The notes: generated by a model from the sequence alone, not told the origin. A stretch of DNA of 20,004 bases from JAURVT01 sp049059935 (GCF_049059935.1 NZ_JBMGQR010000078.1:1-20004), one strand, 5' to 3'; shown: positions 6,949-13,918, numbered from the stretch's first letter. A program made the numbers and translations.

Positions 6949-8196
6949 GTGACGGCCCCAGCCGGCACCCGTGAGGACGCCGCGTCCACCGGGCCCGCCC
7001 CCGCTCCCCGCGCCGGTGACGCACGGGTGGACGCCCTGCTCCAGCTGGTGCAGGAGCAGCTCGGGATGGACGCCGCGTTCGTCAACCAGTTCGTCGGCGA
7101 CACCGGGCACTTCCGCAACGTCACCTCCGTGGAGCCGATCGCGCTCCGGGCCGGGTCCACCGCGCCGCGCGAGGCCAGCTACTGCCAGCTGATCGTCGAC
7201 GGCGAGATCGACGGCGTGCTGCCGGATGTCGCGCACCACCGGCTGGTGCGCTCGGCCCCGTCCACGCAGGACCTCGGCATCGCGGCCTTCATCGGCGTGC
7301 CGGTCACCCGCCGCGACGGCAGCCTCTACGGCACCCTCTGCGTGTACGCGCACTCCGCACGGCCCGAGCTCGGCGAGCGCGACGAGACCGTCCTGCGGGC
7401 GGCTGCGCGGATGCTGTCGGTCGTGGTCGAGGAGGAGGAGGCCGACGAACGACGTCGCGCAGGTCAGCTCGCCCGTCTCGACACGCTGCTCGCCTCCGGC
7501 GGCCCCGACCTCGTCTTCCAGCCCCTCACCGAGCTGTCCACCGGCGTCACGGTGGGCTTCGAGGCCCTGAGCCGGTTCGCCGAGGGCACCCCCGACGCCT
7601 GGTTCGACATGGCGAGGTCGATCGGGGCGACGTCCCGCCTCGAGCTCGCCGCGCTCGACCAGGCGGTGCTGGCGCTCGGGTCCGCGCCGGGCTACGTCGC
7701 GGTGAACATCTCCGCGGCCACCGTCATGGCCCCGGGCTTCGAGGACCACGTCGGGCACCTGCCTCTCGAGCGCCTCGTCCTCGAGATCACCGAGCACGAG
7801 CCCGTCGAGGACTACGACGCGCTGACCCGGTCGTTGCGCGGCCTGCGGGACCGAGGTCTCCGCCTGGCCATCGACGACGCCGGCGCCGGGTTCGCGAGCA
7901 TGCGTCACGTCATCGCGCTCGAGCCCGACATCATCAAGCTCGACATCAGCCTGGTGCGGGGCATCGACGACCACCTGGGACGCCAGGCGTTCGCCGCGGC
8001 CATGGCCGCGTTCGCCTCCAAGATCGAGGCCACCACCGTCGCGGAGGGCATCGAGACCGCCGCCGAGCTGGCGGCGCTCCGCGACATCGGCGTCGAGCTG
8101 GGGCAGGGCTTCCACCTGGCGCGTCCGGCCCCCGTCCCCACGCCCGTCGCCGCCCGCCCCGGCCTGTTCGACGGCGTCCGGTCGACCGGCGTCTGA
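6949..8196 (+). CDS. GAF-EAL cyclic-di-GMP phosphodiesterase
   Basis: Cytoplasmic signalling enzyme of 415 residues predicted to hydrolyse c-di-GMP to pGpG. An N-terminal GAF sensor domain (about 25-160) is joined to an EAL domain (about 180-395) by an acidic/charged helix (VVVEEEEADERRR). The catalytic set is complete: E205 in FEALSRF, N253 in VNIS, E279 in LEITEH, D309-D310 in IDDAGAG, K330 in KLDIS, E366 in VAEGIET and Q386 in GQGFHLARP. There is no GGDEF domain, transmembrane segment or signal peptide. The GTG at 6949 was chosen because the frame further upstream is low-complexity and Arg/Pro-rich; the domain starts about 24 residues in. The exact start is uncertain. The YigZ gene follows after 18 bp but seems to have its own promoter. 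The ligand of the GAF domain is unknown. Confidence 0.88.
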   Translation: MTAPAGTREDAASTGPAPAPRAGDARVDALLQLVQEQLGMDAAFVNQFVGDTGHFRNVTSVEPIALRAGSTAPREASYCQLIVDGEIDGVLPDVAHHRLVRSAPSTQDLGIAAFIGVPVTRRDGSLYGTLCVYAHSARPELGERDETVLRAAARMLSVVVEEEEADERRRAGQLARLDTLLASGGPDLVFQPLTELSTGVTVGFEALSRFAEGTPDAWFDMARSIGATSRLELAALDQAVLALGSAPGYVAVNISAATVMAPGFEDHVGHLPLERLVLEITEHEPVEDYDALTRSLRGLRDRGLRLAIDDAGAGFASMRHVIALEPDIIKLDISLVRGIDDHLGRQAFAAAMAAFASKIEATTVAEGIETAAELAALRDIGVELGQGFHLARPAPVPTPVAARPGLFDGVRSTGV

Positions 8197-8202
8197 CACC
8201 CC

Positions 8203-8217
8203 TACGGTGGGGCGGTG
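8203..8217 (+). promoter_or_regulatory. Leaderless promoter of the YigZ-family gene
   Basis: A -10-like TACGGT at 8203-8208 is followed by six bases (ggggcg) and then the GTG start at 8215. That places the transcription start at or next to the start codon. There is no Shine-Dalgarno sequence. This TAnnnT-N6-GTG layout is typical of leaderless actinobacterial genes and supports the chosen start. Confidence 0.5.
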
Positions 8218-8844
8218 CCCGACTCGTACCTCGTCCCCGCCGGCCGGGGCGAGGCGACCGTCGAGGTGCGTCGCTCGCGCTTCGTCGCGCACGTCGAGCG
8301 GGTCGAGGACGACGCCGCCGCGCGTGCCGTCGTCGACGCGGCCCGGGCCCGCCACCCCGACGCGCGGCACCACTGCTCGGCGTCGGTGGTCGGGCCCCGG
8401 CGCGACGAGCGCCGCTCCCACGACGACGGCGAGCCCGCCGGGACGGCCGGCGCCCCCATGCTCGAGGTGCTGGCGCGCTCGGGCGTGAGCGACGTCGTCG
8501 TGGTCGTGACGCGGTGGTTCGGCGGCACCCTGCTCGGTGCGGGCGGGCTGGTGCGCGCGTACGGGGAGGCGGCCGCGGAGGCGCTGGCCGACGCAGGGAC
8601 GCGGCGGCGACGCCGCCTCGTCGAGCTGGCGGTGCGGGTCTCACCGCCGGACGCCGCGCGGCTCGAGCACGACCTGCGGGCGTCGGGCGCGGCCGTGCTG
8701 GACACCGCCTGGGGATCGGACGTGACGCTGACGGTGGCCGTCGCCGAGGACGAGGTGCCCGCGCTCGAGGGACGTGTCGCGTCCACGACGTCCGGTGCGG
8801 GCCGCGTCGCCCGTCTGGGAGGCCGCTGGGTCGATCTCGCCTGA
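8215..8844 (+). CDS. yigZ: YigZ/IMPACT family protein (UPF0029)
   Basis: Protein of 209 residues in the YigZ/IMPACT family, present in bacteria and eukaryotes; eukaryotic IMPACT/YIH1 regulates the Gcn2 kinase, while the bacterial role is not settled. The N-terminal domain shows the family pattern: VEVRRSRFVAHVERV, then a histidine-rich ARHHCSASVVG, SHDDGEPAGTAGAPMLEVL, and the hallmark VVVVVTRWFGGTLLGAGGLVRAYGEAAAEAL. The rest (about 140-209) corresponds to the small C-terminal DUF1949-type domain. The GTG start is supported by a leaderless -10. It lies 18 bp after the GAF-EAL gene. The length is normal for the family. Confidence 0.9.
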   Translation: MPDSYLVPAGRGEATVEVRRSRFVAHVERVEDDAAARAVVDAARARHPDARHHCSASVVGPRRDERRSHDDGEPAGTAGAPMLEVLARSGVSDVVVVVTRWFGGTLLGAGGLVRAYGEAAAEALADAGTRRRRRLVELAVRVSPPDAARLEHDLRASGAAVLDTAWGSDVTLTVAVAEDEVPALEGRVASTTSGAGRVARLGGRWVDLA

Positions 8845-8913
8845 TCACCCTCGCCGGACGGAGGGGCCCCGACGCCGATAGGCTGCTACCTCAGCCCAGC
8901 GAAGGACAGCACC

Positions 8914-9750
8914 GTGCCCGAGTTCCTGCGTCAGACCGTCGACAGCCTCCGCAAGGCCACGGCCCCGGCGCGGGCGGAGATGAACCTGCGCGTGCGTCGC
9001 GAGCAGTTCCCCCTCACGCTCACCGCGGCGGTCGACGTCCACGAGAACCTGCGACGCCTCACGTTCACCGCGCCCGAGCTGGCCGACTTCGTCCCCACCG
9101 GGCTCGACGAGCAGTGCGGCCTGCTGCTGCCCCCCGAGGGCGTCCGGCTGCAGCTGCCGGACCTGCTCACCGGGAGCGTGCGCCACGCGCTCGCCGCGAT
9201 CCCGGCCGACCTGCGCCCGACCCTGCGCTGGTACGTGGTGCGCGCCCACCGGCCCGAGGCCGCCGAGATCGACGTCGAGGTCGTCCTCCACGACGACGGC
9301 CCGGGAACCGCCTGGGCCAGGACGGCCGAGGTCGGCACGCAGGTCGGCTTCCGCGCCGGGTCGTCGGGTTACCGCCCGCCGTCGGCCGGGGCCCGTCAGC
9401 TGCTCGTCGCCGACGAGACCGCGCTGCCCGCGCTGGCCGCGATCCTCGAGCGGCTGCCGCTGCAGGAGGAGCCCGTGCACTCCATCGTCGAGGTGCCGTC
9501 GGCCAGGTACCGCCTGACGATCGACACCCCGTACCCGGTCGAGTGGGTCTACCGTAACCAGGGCGATCCCGGCTCGCGCGCGGCGTACGCCGTCAAGACC
9601 AGCCCCGTCGACCGCCTCGCCTACGCCTGGGTGTGCGGCGAGGTCGGCCTGGCCACCGGCATCCGCAAGTACCTCGTCAAGGAGCGCGACGTCGACGCCG
9701 ACGCGATCTTCTTCAGCGGCTTCTGGAAGAAGGGGTCGCCCGCGGGCTGA
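8914..9750 (+). CDS. Siderophore-interacting protein (SIP) family NAD(P)H:flavin reductase
   Basis: Protein of 278 residues in the SIP family (ViuB/YqjH-like), FAD-dependent enzymes that reduce ferric siderophores in the cytoplasm to release iron. The N-terminal FAD-binding barrel covers about 25-140 and contains LRWYVVRAHRPEAAEIDVEVVLHDDGPGTAWA, which matches the family pattern R-x-Y-T-x-R ... D-V-V-L-H ... G-P-A-x-W-A. The NAD(P)H-binding C-terminal half shows LLVADETALPALAAILERLP, YAWVCGEVGLATGIRKYL and a terminal FFSGFWKKG. The GTG start has GAAGGA at 8901-8906, 7 nt upstream. The first 20-25 residues are longer than in many SIPs. No siderophore transport or biosynthesis genes are nearby, so the substrate is unknown. 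It converges on the TetR gene with only 6 bp between the stop codons. Confidence 0.85.
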   Translation: MPEFLRQTVDSLRKATAPARAEMNLRVRREQFPLTLTAAVDVHENLRRLTFTAPELADFVPTGLDEQCGLLLPPEGVRLQLPDLLTGSVRHALAAIPADLRPTLRWYVVRAHRPEAAEIDVEVVLHDDGPGTAWARTAEVGTQVGFRAGSSGYRPPSAGARQLLVADETALPALAAILERLPLQEEPVHSIVEVPSARYRLTIDTPYPVEWVYRNQGDPGSRAAYAVKTSPVDRLAYAWVCGEVGLATGIRKYLVKERDVDADAIFFSGFWKKGSPAG

Positions 9751-9756
9751 CCGGGC

Positions 9757-10305
9757 CTACAGGGCGCCCAGGCGGCGCAGCGTGTCGCGCACGTGGTCGA
9801 CCGACCCGTCGTGGGCCAGACCGGTGATGTCGTCGAAGTACAGGCCGTCGCCGATCAGCTGGACGGTGCGGGCCAGGGAGTCGTCGCCCAGGTGCTCGGC
9901 GAGCACCTCGAACCAGCCCTGGCGCAGGCGCGCCATGGTGTCGCGGGCCCGCTGTCCCTCGGCCGAGCCGGGCGTCTCCTGCGCGATGCGGGCCGCGGCG
10001 ATCAGCGCGCGGTCGAACGCGCTGCCGGTGTCGACCGACGTCTGCAGGTAGAAGTCGACCGGGCCGCACTCGGCGGTGCGCATGCGCGCGACGTCGGCGT
10101 CACCCATCTCCTGCAGCCGCTCGAGCATCCCGGCGACGAGGTCGTCCTTGCTGGGGAAGTGGTAGAGCAGGCCGCCCTTGGAGACCTCGGCGGCCGACGC
10201 GACGGCGTCCAGCGTGGCGGCGCGGCTGCCGCCGTCCTTGAGCAGCGTCTCGAACGAGTCGAGCAGGCGGTCGCGCGTCGAGACTTGGGTTCCCGCCGCG
10301 GTCAT
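9757..10305 (-). CDS. TetR family repressor, probably of the adjacent MFS exporter
   Basis: Transcriptional repressor of 182 residues. The N-terminal helix-turn-helix is at about 10-55 (RDRLLDSFETLLKDGGSRAATLDAVASAAEVSKGGLLYHFPSKDDLVAGML), with the TetR-typical GGLLYHFPSKDDL recognition-helix region. The rest is an alpha-helical ligand-binding and dimerisation domain. The ATG at 10305 has AGGA just before it, with short spacing, and gives the usual family length; the open frame further upstream crosses the operators and has no domain. It is divergent from the MFS exporter at 10484, and two quasi-palindromic repeats cover the exporter promoter. This is the arrangement of QacR-type systems: the repressor releases DNA when it binds a toxic compound. 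The ligand cannot be read from the sequence. Confidence 0.9.
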   Translation of the reverse strand: MTAAGTQVSTRDRLLDSFETLLKDGGSRAATLDAVASAAEVSKGGLLYHFPSKDDLVAGMLERLQEMGDADVARMRTAECGPVDFYLQTSVDTGSAFDRALIAAARIAQETPGSAEGQRARDTMARLRQGWFEVLAEHLGDDSLARTVQLIGDGLYFDDITGLAHDGSVDHVRDTLRRLGAL

Positions 10306-10372
10306 GTCCTCACAGTAGTCGGGACGCCCGTGGGGCCACCGCGTCGCGGTGTCGGACGTCACCGCGAATCGG

Positions 10373-10403
10373 TTCGAACTGTACCGGCTGGACGGTATAC
10401 GAT
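10373..10403 (+). promoter_or_regulatory. Promoter of the MFS exporter
   Basis: A -35-like TTCGAA at 10373-10378 and a -10-like TATACG at 10396-10401 are separated by 17 bp. An alternative -10, TACGAT, sits at 10398-10403. The first operator repeat (10380-10399) fills the spacer and overlaps the -10, so a bound repressor would block polymerase. Confidence 0.5.
10379..10400. promoter_or_regulatory. TetR operator O1
   Basis: First copy of a repeated 17-mer, tgtaccggctggacggt (10380-10396). It has internal dyad symmetry: TACCG at 10382-10386 pairs with CGGTA at 10393-10397 around a 6-nt centre, plus an outer t/a pair at 10380/10399. It lies between the -35 and -10 of the exporter promoter. Confidence 0.65.
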
Positions 10404-10413
10404 GGACCAGTTG

Positions 10414-10435
10414 GTGTACCGGCTGGACGGTGCAC
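10414..10435. promoter_or_regulatory. TetR operator O2
   Basis: Second copy of the same 17-mer (10415-10431), exactly 35 bp downstream of the first. Its symmetry is better: arms 10414-10421 and 10428-10435 pair at 7 of 8 positions around the same 6-nt centre (gctgga). It lies just downstream of the expected transcription start of the exporter, so it would act as a roadblock or support cooperative binding with O1. Confidence 0.65.
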
Positions 10436-10483
10436 CGTTCTCGTGGCGACAGCCCGACTCGTGACCGTGAGGAGGTCAGCAAG

Positions 10484-12061
10484 ATGAGCAACGTCGACGT
10501 CCGCTCCGTGCGCGCAGGTGGTCAGCCCCCGGAGGGGTCCGAGCGGGCGGGGGTCCGCGGCTGGGCCGGCCTCGTGGTGCTGATGCTCCCGGTCCTGATG
10601 GTCAGCATGGACAACACCGTGCTGGCGTTCGCGCTGCCCGAGATCAGCGCCGAGCTGTCGCCGTCGGGCACCGCGCTGCTCTGGGTGGTCGACATCTACG
10701 CGCTGATGCTCGCCGGGCTGCTCGTCGCCATGGGCTCGCTCGGCGACCGCGTCGGACGCCGCCGCCTGCTCGTCATCGGCTCGGTCGGCTTCGGCGCCGT
10801 GTCGGTCGTGGCGGCCTACAGCCCCAACGTCGAGACGCTGATCGCCGCGCGCGCCATGCTCGGCGTGTTCGGCGCGACGCTGATGCCCTCGACGCTGTCG
10901 CTGCTGCGCAACATCTTCCGCGACCGCACCGAGCGTCGGATGGCCATCGCCACCTGGGCGGCCGGCTTCTCCGGCGGCGCGGCGCTGGGGCCGATCATCG
11001 GCGGCTGGGTGCTCGGGCACTTCTCCTGGGGCGCGATCTTCCTGATCAACGTCCCCGTCGTGCTGATCCTGGTGCCGCTGGCGTTCGTGCTGCTGCCCGA
11101 GTCGCGCGACCCGCGTCCGGGCCCGGTCGACCCCGTCAGCATCGCGCTGTCGCTGACCACCATGCTGCCCGCGACGTTCGCCATCAAGCACCTCGCCGGC
11201 CACGGCGTCGACGAGCAGACCATCACCGCGGTGGCCGTCGCCGTCGCGAGCGGCTGGGCGTTCGTCCGGCGCCAGCAGGCCCGCACGGCGCGCGGCCAGA
11301 GCCCGCTCATCGACGTCAGCCTGTTCGCGAACAAGGTGTTCAGCGGCGCGCTCGTGTCCAACCTGCTCAGCATCATGGGGCTCGCGGGCTTCTTGTACTT
11401 CGCCTCGCAGTTCCTGCAGCTCGTCGTCGGCATGGAGCCGATGGCCGCGGCGCTGGTGCTGGTGCCGGGCCTGGTCGCGACGATCGCCGCGGGCTTCGTC
11501 GCGGTGCGGCTCGTCCGTGTCCTGAGCATCCGGGTGCTGGTGTCGGGCAGCTTCGTGCTGTCGGCGTCGGGCTACGCGATCGCGGCGTTCGTGGGCGACG
11601 TGCCGACGGCGATGTCGCTGCTGGTGGCGTTCACGGTCATGGGCATCGGCATCGGCCTGGCCGAGACGCTCACCAACGACGTCATCATCGCGACGGTGCC
11701 GGCGAGCAAGTCCGGTGCGGCCTCGGCCATCTCCGAGACCGCGTACGAGATCGGCGCCGTGCTCGGCACGGCGGTCCTCGGCGGGCTGCTCACCGCGACC
11801 TACCGGGCGGGCGTGATGATCCCGGCGAGCGTCGGCCCGGTCGACACCGTCCGCGCGCAGGAGACCCTCGGGTCGGCCCACCAGGTCGCCGCGGGTCTCG
11901 GCGACGAGGGCGCGCAGCGTCTGCTCGACTCCGCGCACCTCGCGTTCGACCTCGGCGTGCAGCGCACGTCGGCCGTCGCGATCGGCGTCGCCCTGCTGGC
12001 CGCGCTCGTCGCCTTCCGCACCCTGCGCGGTGCCGACGTCGCGGGCAACAACCACGACTGA
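10484..12061 (+). CDS. DHA2-family MFS multidrug exporter (QacA/EmrB type, 14 TM)
   Basis: Integral membrane proton antiporter of 525 residues, the usual length for 14-helix DHA2 exporters such as QacA, SmvA and LfrA. The first helix carries the acidic motif MVSMDNTVLAFALP with D43, equivalent to the functional Asp in QacA helix 1. Motif A follows helix 2 (GSLGDRVGRRRLL) and motif C is in helix 5 (GAALGPIIGGW). A long loop near the end (about 445-495, VGPVDTVRAQETLGSAHQ...) precedes the last helix, as in QacA relatives. The ATG has a strong GGAGGT at 10471-10476, 7 nt upstream. It is divergent from the TetR gene and overlapped by its likely operators. Substrates are probably lipophilic cations or antiseptic-like compounds, inferred from the subfamily only. 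It converges on the carbonic anhydrase gene across a long hairpin. Confidence 0.92.
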   Translation: MSNVDVRSVRAGGQPPEGSERAGVRGWAGLVVLMLPVLMVSMDNTVLAFALPEISAELSPSGTALLWVVDIYALMLAGLLVAMGSLGDRVGRRRLLVIGSVGFGAVSVVAAYSPNVETLIAARAMLGVFGATLMPSTLSLLRNIFRDRTERRMAIATWAAGFSGGAALGPIIGGWVLGHFSWGAIFLINVPVVLILVPLAFVLLPESRDPRPGPVDPVSIALSLTTMLPATFAIKHLAGHGVDEQTITAVAVAVASGWAFVRRQQARTARGQSPLIDVSLFANKVFSGALVSNLLSIMGLAGFLYFASQFLQLVVGMEPMAAALVLVPGLVATIAAGFVAVRLVRVLSIRVLVSGSFVLSASGYAIAAFVGDVPTAMSLLVAFTVMGIGIGLAETLTNDVIIATVPASKSGAASAISETAYEIGAVLGTAVLGGLLTATYRAGVMIPASVGPVDTVRAQETLGSAHQVAAGLGDEGAQRLLDSAHLAFDLGVQRTSAVAIGVALLAALVAFRTLRGADVAGNNHD

Positions 12062-12149
12062 CACCCCTCCCGTCCGCGATCTGGAGCCTTGGTGTCCTCA
12101 CACCGGCGGTGTGACCACCCGAAGGCATCGGATCGCGGACGGAGGGGTG
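12062..12149. terminator. Long nested hairpin between convergent genes (bidirectional terminator)
   Basis: Almost the whole gap between the MFS exporter stop (12061) and the carbonic anhydrase stop (12152) folds on itself. The outer arms 12062-12081 and 12131-12149 form 19 bp with one bulged C at 12071. Inside, GCCTT (12086-12090) pairs with AAGGC (12122-12126), GGTG (12091-12094) with CACC (12116-12119), and a tip hairpin TCACACC-ggc-GGTGTGA (12098-12114) is perfect. There is no T tract. It is much longer than a typical terminator stem. Confidence 0.75.
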
Positions 12150-12151
12150 GC

Positions 12152-12676
12152 TCAGTCCTCGGCGCGGTGCCAGTCGCGGATGTCGAGGTAGCCCAGGCCG
12201 TTGGCGCGGACGGCCTCGATCTCCTCGTCGGTGAGCTCGCGGCGCACCTTGCCGGGCACGCCCGCCACCAGCGAGCGGGGCGGCACGACGGTGTCCTGCA
12301 GGACGACCGCACCGGCGGCGACCATGGAGCCCTCGCCGACGACCGCGCCGTTGAGCACCGTGGCGTTCATCCCGATCAGGCAGTCGTCCTCGACGGTGCA
12401 GCCGTGCAGGACCGCGCCGTGGCCCACCGACACGCGCCTGCCGAGCGTGAGCGGGTGGCCGTCGTCCACGTGGCCGACGCAGCAGTCCTGGACGTTGGAG
12501 TCCTCGCCGATGACGATCGGGTTCTTGTCGCCGCGGAGCACGGCGTTGTACCAGAGGCTGGCGCCGGCCTCGAGCGTCACGTCGCCGACGACGACGGCAC
12601 CCGGGGCGATCCAGGCGGTCTTGTGCACGACGGGGGTGGAGCCGTTGGCGGGCCGGACGACGTGGGGGTCGGTCAT
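12152..12676 (-). CDS. Gamma-carbonic anhydrase-like left-handed beta-helix protein (YrdA/PaaY type)
   Basis: Cytoplasmic hexapeptide-repeat protein of 174 residues that folds as a left-handed beta-helix trimer. Short repeats of the type V-x-x-G-A/D are visible (WIAPGAVVVGDVTLEAGASLWYNAVLRGD). The three zinc-ligand histidines of the family are present: H69 in VGHVDDG, H86 in VGHGAVLHGC and H91, together with Q63-D64 just before. Members include gamma-carbonic anhydrases, PaaY thioesterase and CaiE-like proteins, so enzymatic activity cannot be fixed from sequence. The ATG at 12676 was preferred over a GTG at 12685 because a -10-like TAGCGT ends 5 nt before it, which implies a leaderless message; there is no Shine-Dalgarno. 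It is divergent from soxR, with about 80 bp between the starts. Confidence 0.88.
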   Translation of the reverse strand: MTDPHVVRPANGSTPVVHKTAWIAPGAVVVGDVTLEAGASLWYNAVLRGDKNPIVIGEDSNVQDCCVGHVDDGHPLTLGRRVSVGHGAVLHGCTVEDDCLIGMNATVLNGAVVGEGSMVAAGAVVLQDTVVPPRSLVAGVPGKVRRELTDEEIEAVRANGLGYLDIRDWHRAED

Positions 12677-12720
12677 GCCGCGCACGCTACCGGTCCGCGG
12701 GGATCTCGCCAGAGGTCAAC

Positions 12721-12750
12721 TATGGTGGAGGTCCGGGACGACCCGAGGAG
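12721..12750 (+). promoter_or_regulatory. Promoter -10 and ribosome binding site of the SoxR-type gene
   Basis: A -10-like TATGGT lies at 12721-12726. A GAGGAG ribosome binding site at 12745-12750 is 6 nt before the ATG at 12757. I see no convincing -35. I also see no good match to the palindromic SoxR box, so autoregulation is not supported by the sequence. Confidence 0.45.
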
Positions 12751-12756
12751 CCGAGG

Positions 12757-13215
12757 ATGACGACCGAGCACGTGGCGGCGCGGCTGAGCGTCGGCGAGGT
12801 GTCCGAGCGGAGCGGCGTGGCCGTCTCCGCGCTCCACTTCTACGAGCGCAAGGGCCTGATCGAGGCCGAGCGCTCCAGTGGCAACCAGCGTCGGTACCGC
12901 CGCGACGTCCTGCGCCGGATCGCCCTGATCCGGATCGGGCAGCGCGTGGGCATCCCGCTGGCCGAGATCCGCGAGGCGCTCGAGTCGCTGCCCGGCGGAC
13001 GGACGCCGACCCGTCGCGACTGGGAGCGGCTGTCGCGGCAGTGGCGCGACGACCTCGACACCCGCATCCGTGCGCTGCAGGAGCTGCGCGACGACTTCAC
13101 CGGCTGCATCGGCTGCGGGTGCCTGTCGCTGCGCACCTGCACGGTCTCGAACCCCGGCGACCGTCTCGGCGTCGAGGGGCCGGGGCCGCGGCGGCTGCCG
13201 GTCCGCGGCGACTGA
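12757..13215 (+). CDS. soxR: SoxR-type redox-sensing MerR regulator with [2Fe-2S] cluster
   Basis: Transcription factor of 152 residues in the MerR family, SoxR branch. The winged helix-turn-helix is at about 10-80 (LSVGEVSERSGVAVSALHFYERKGLIEAERSSGNQRRY). A long dimerisation helix follows. The C-terminal cluster-binding loop has cysteines C117, C120, C122 and C128 in the spacing C-x2-C-x-C-x5-C (GCIGCGCLSLRTC), followed by SNPGD, exactly the SoxR pattern for a [2Fe-2S] cluster. In actinobacteria SoxR usually responds to redox-active compounds rather than controlling SoxS, and no soxS is present. The tail after the cluster (about 20 residues) is longer than in E. coli. It converges on the TetR gene at 13217 with only 1 bp between the stop codons. 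Its targets cannot be seen in this window with confidence. Confidence 0.93.
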   Translation: MTTEHVAARLSVGEVSERSGVAVSALHFYERKGLIEAERSSGNQRRYRRDVLRRIALIRIGQRVGIPLAEIREALESLPGGRTPTRRDWERLSRQWRDDLDTRIRALQELRDDFTGCIGCGCLSLRTCTVSNPGDRLGVEGPGPRRLPVRGD

Positions 13216-13216
13216 G

Positions 13217-13840
13217 CTAGGCCGGGGCGTCCGCGCCGAGCAGCGCGCCGAGCGCCATCGAGGCGAGCAGGGCGCGCATGCCCACCTCGTCGATGCGGGC
13301 GCTGTGCGGGGTGGAGTTGAGCAGGCCGAACGTCGCCTGCACCGCGGCGCGGGCGGCGGCGCGGTCGAGCCCCGGACGCAGCGCGCGCACGACGTCGACC
13401 CACGCGTCCACGTAGTCCAGCTGCAGCGTGCGGACGGTCGTGCGGCTGGTGGCGTCGAGGTTGGCCCACTCGCGGTCCTGGACGACGATCAGCGCCGGCC
13501 GGGTGAGCGCGAAGTCGATGTGCCAGGCGATCAGCGCGTCGAGGGCGCCCCGCGGCTCGTCGGCGGTGGCGACGCGGGCGCGGCCCTCGTCGCGCAGCTC
13601 CTCGCTGATGCCGATGAGCATCTGGGCGAGGATGGCGTCCTTGCTGGCGAAGTGCCGGTAGAGCGCCGGGCCGGAGACGCCGCACGCGGCGCCGATGTCG
13701 TGCACCGAGACGCCGTGGTAGCCACGGTCGGCGAACAGCACGGCCGCCGTGTCGAGGATCTGCTGCTTGCGGGCCGCCACCCGCAGGAGCCTACTGGCCG
13801 GGGACGCAGAAGGGCCCGCGGCGGATGCGGTGCGGGGCAT
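13217..13840 (-). CDS. TetR family regulator, candidate controller of the leucine-catabolism operon
   Basis: Repressor of up to 207 residues. The helix-turn-helix is at about 22-70 (ARKQQILDTAAVLFADRGYHGVSVHDIGAACGVSGPALYRHFASKDAILAQML), followed by ISEELRDEGRARV and a helical ligand domain. This VSGPALYRHFASKDAIL style is what I recall from TetR genes next to methylcrotonyl-CoA carboxylase clusters in Streptomyces and mycobacteria; that is memory, not a search. The start is uncertain. The ATG at 13840 has no ribosome binding site and lies in the loop of a GC-rich hairpin. A GTG at 13780 (residue 21) is preceded by TAGGCT and 7 nt, a leaderless layout, and would give a 187-residue protein starting at the usual family position. 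It is divergent from the TrmB/LuxR-like gene and converges tightly on soxR. Confidence 0.85.
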   Translation of the reverse strand: MPRTASAAGPSASPASRLLRVAARKQQILDTAAVLFADRGYHGVSVHDIGAACGVSGPALYRHFASKDAILAQMLIGISEELRDEGRARVATADEPRGALDALIAWHIDFALTRPALIVVQDREWANLDATSRTTVRTLQLDYVDAWVDVVRALRPGLDRAAARAAVQATFGLLNSTPHSARIDEVGMRALLASMALGALLGADAPA

Positions 13841-13856
13841 CTCGGCCGCGGGCCCT
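13811..13856. repeat. GC-rich inverted repeat over the TetR start region
   Basis: AGGGCCCGCGGC at 13811-13822 is exactly complementary to 13845-13856 (12 bp). The 22-nt loop contains a further 5-bp stem (GATGC 13824-13828 with GCATC 13837-13841). The upstream candidate start codon of the TetR gene (13838-13840) lies in this inner stem. A smaller hairpin, TCGGAG 13861-13866 with CTCCGA 13876-13881, follows directly. These could block translation from the ATG, or act as a terminator or attenuator if the true start is the GTG at 13780. Confidence 0.55.
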
Positions 13857-13918
13857 GACGTCGGAGTTCTCGGGGCTCCGAGCGCGTGCCGCCGGTCGTA
13901 CGGGGGACGAGGACCGGT

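Noticed and set aside
6700..8421. Extension of the 5'-nucleotidase frame far upstream
   Set aside because: The frame stays open by chance through the GAF-EAL gene on the other strand. The signal peptide and ribosome binding site mark the GTG at 6699 as the start.
10306..10491. Extension of the first TetR gene upstream of 10305
   Set aside because: The extra residues would cross the exporter promoter and operators and contain no domain; the ATG at 10305 gives the normal length.
12677..12756. A SoxR box in the soxR/carbonic anhydrase intergenic region
   Set aside because: GAGGTC occurs twice as a direct repeat (near 12712 and 12728), but there is no palindrome resembling the known SoxR site.
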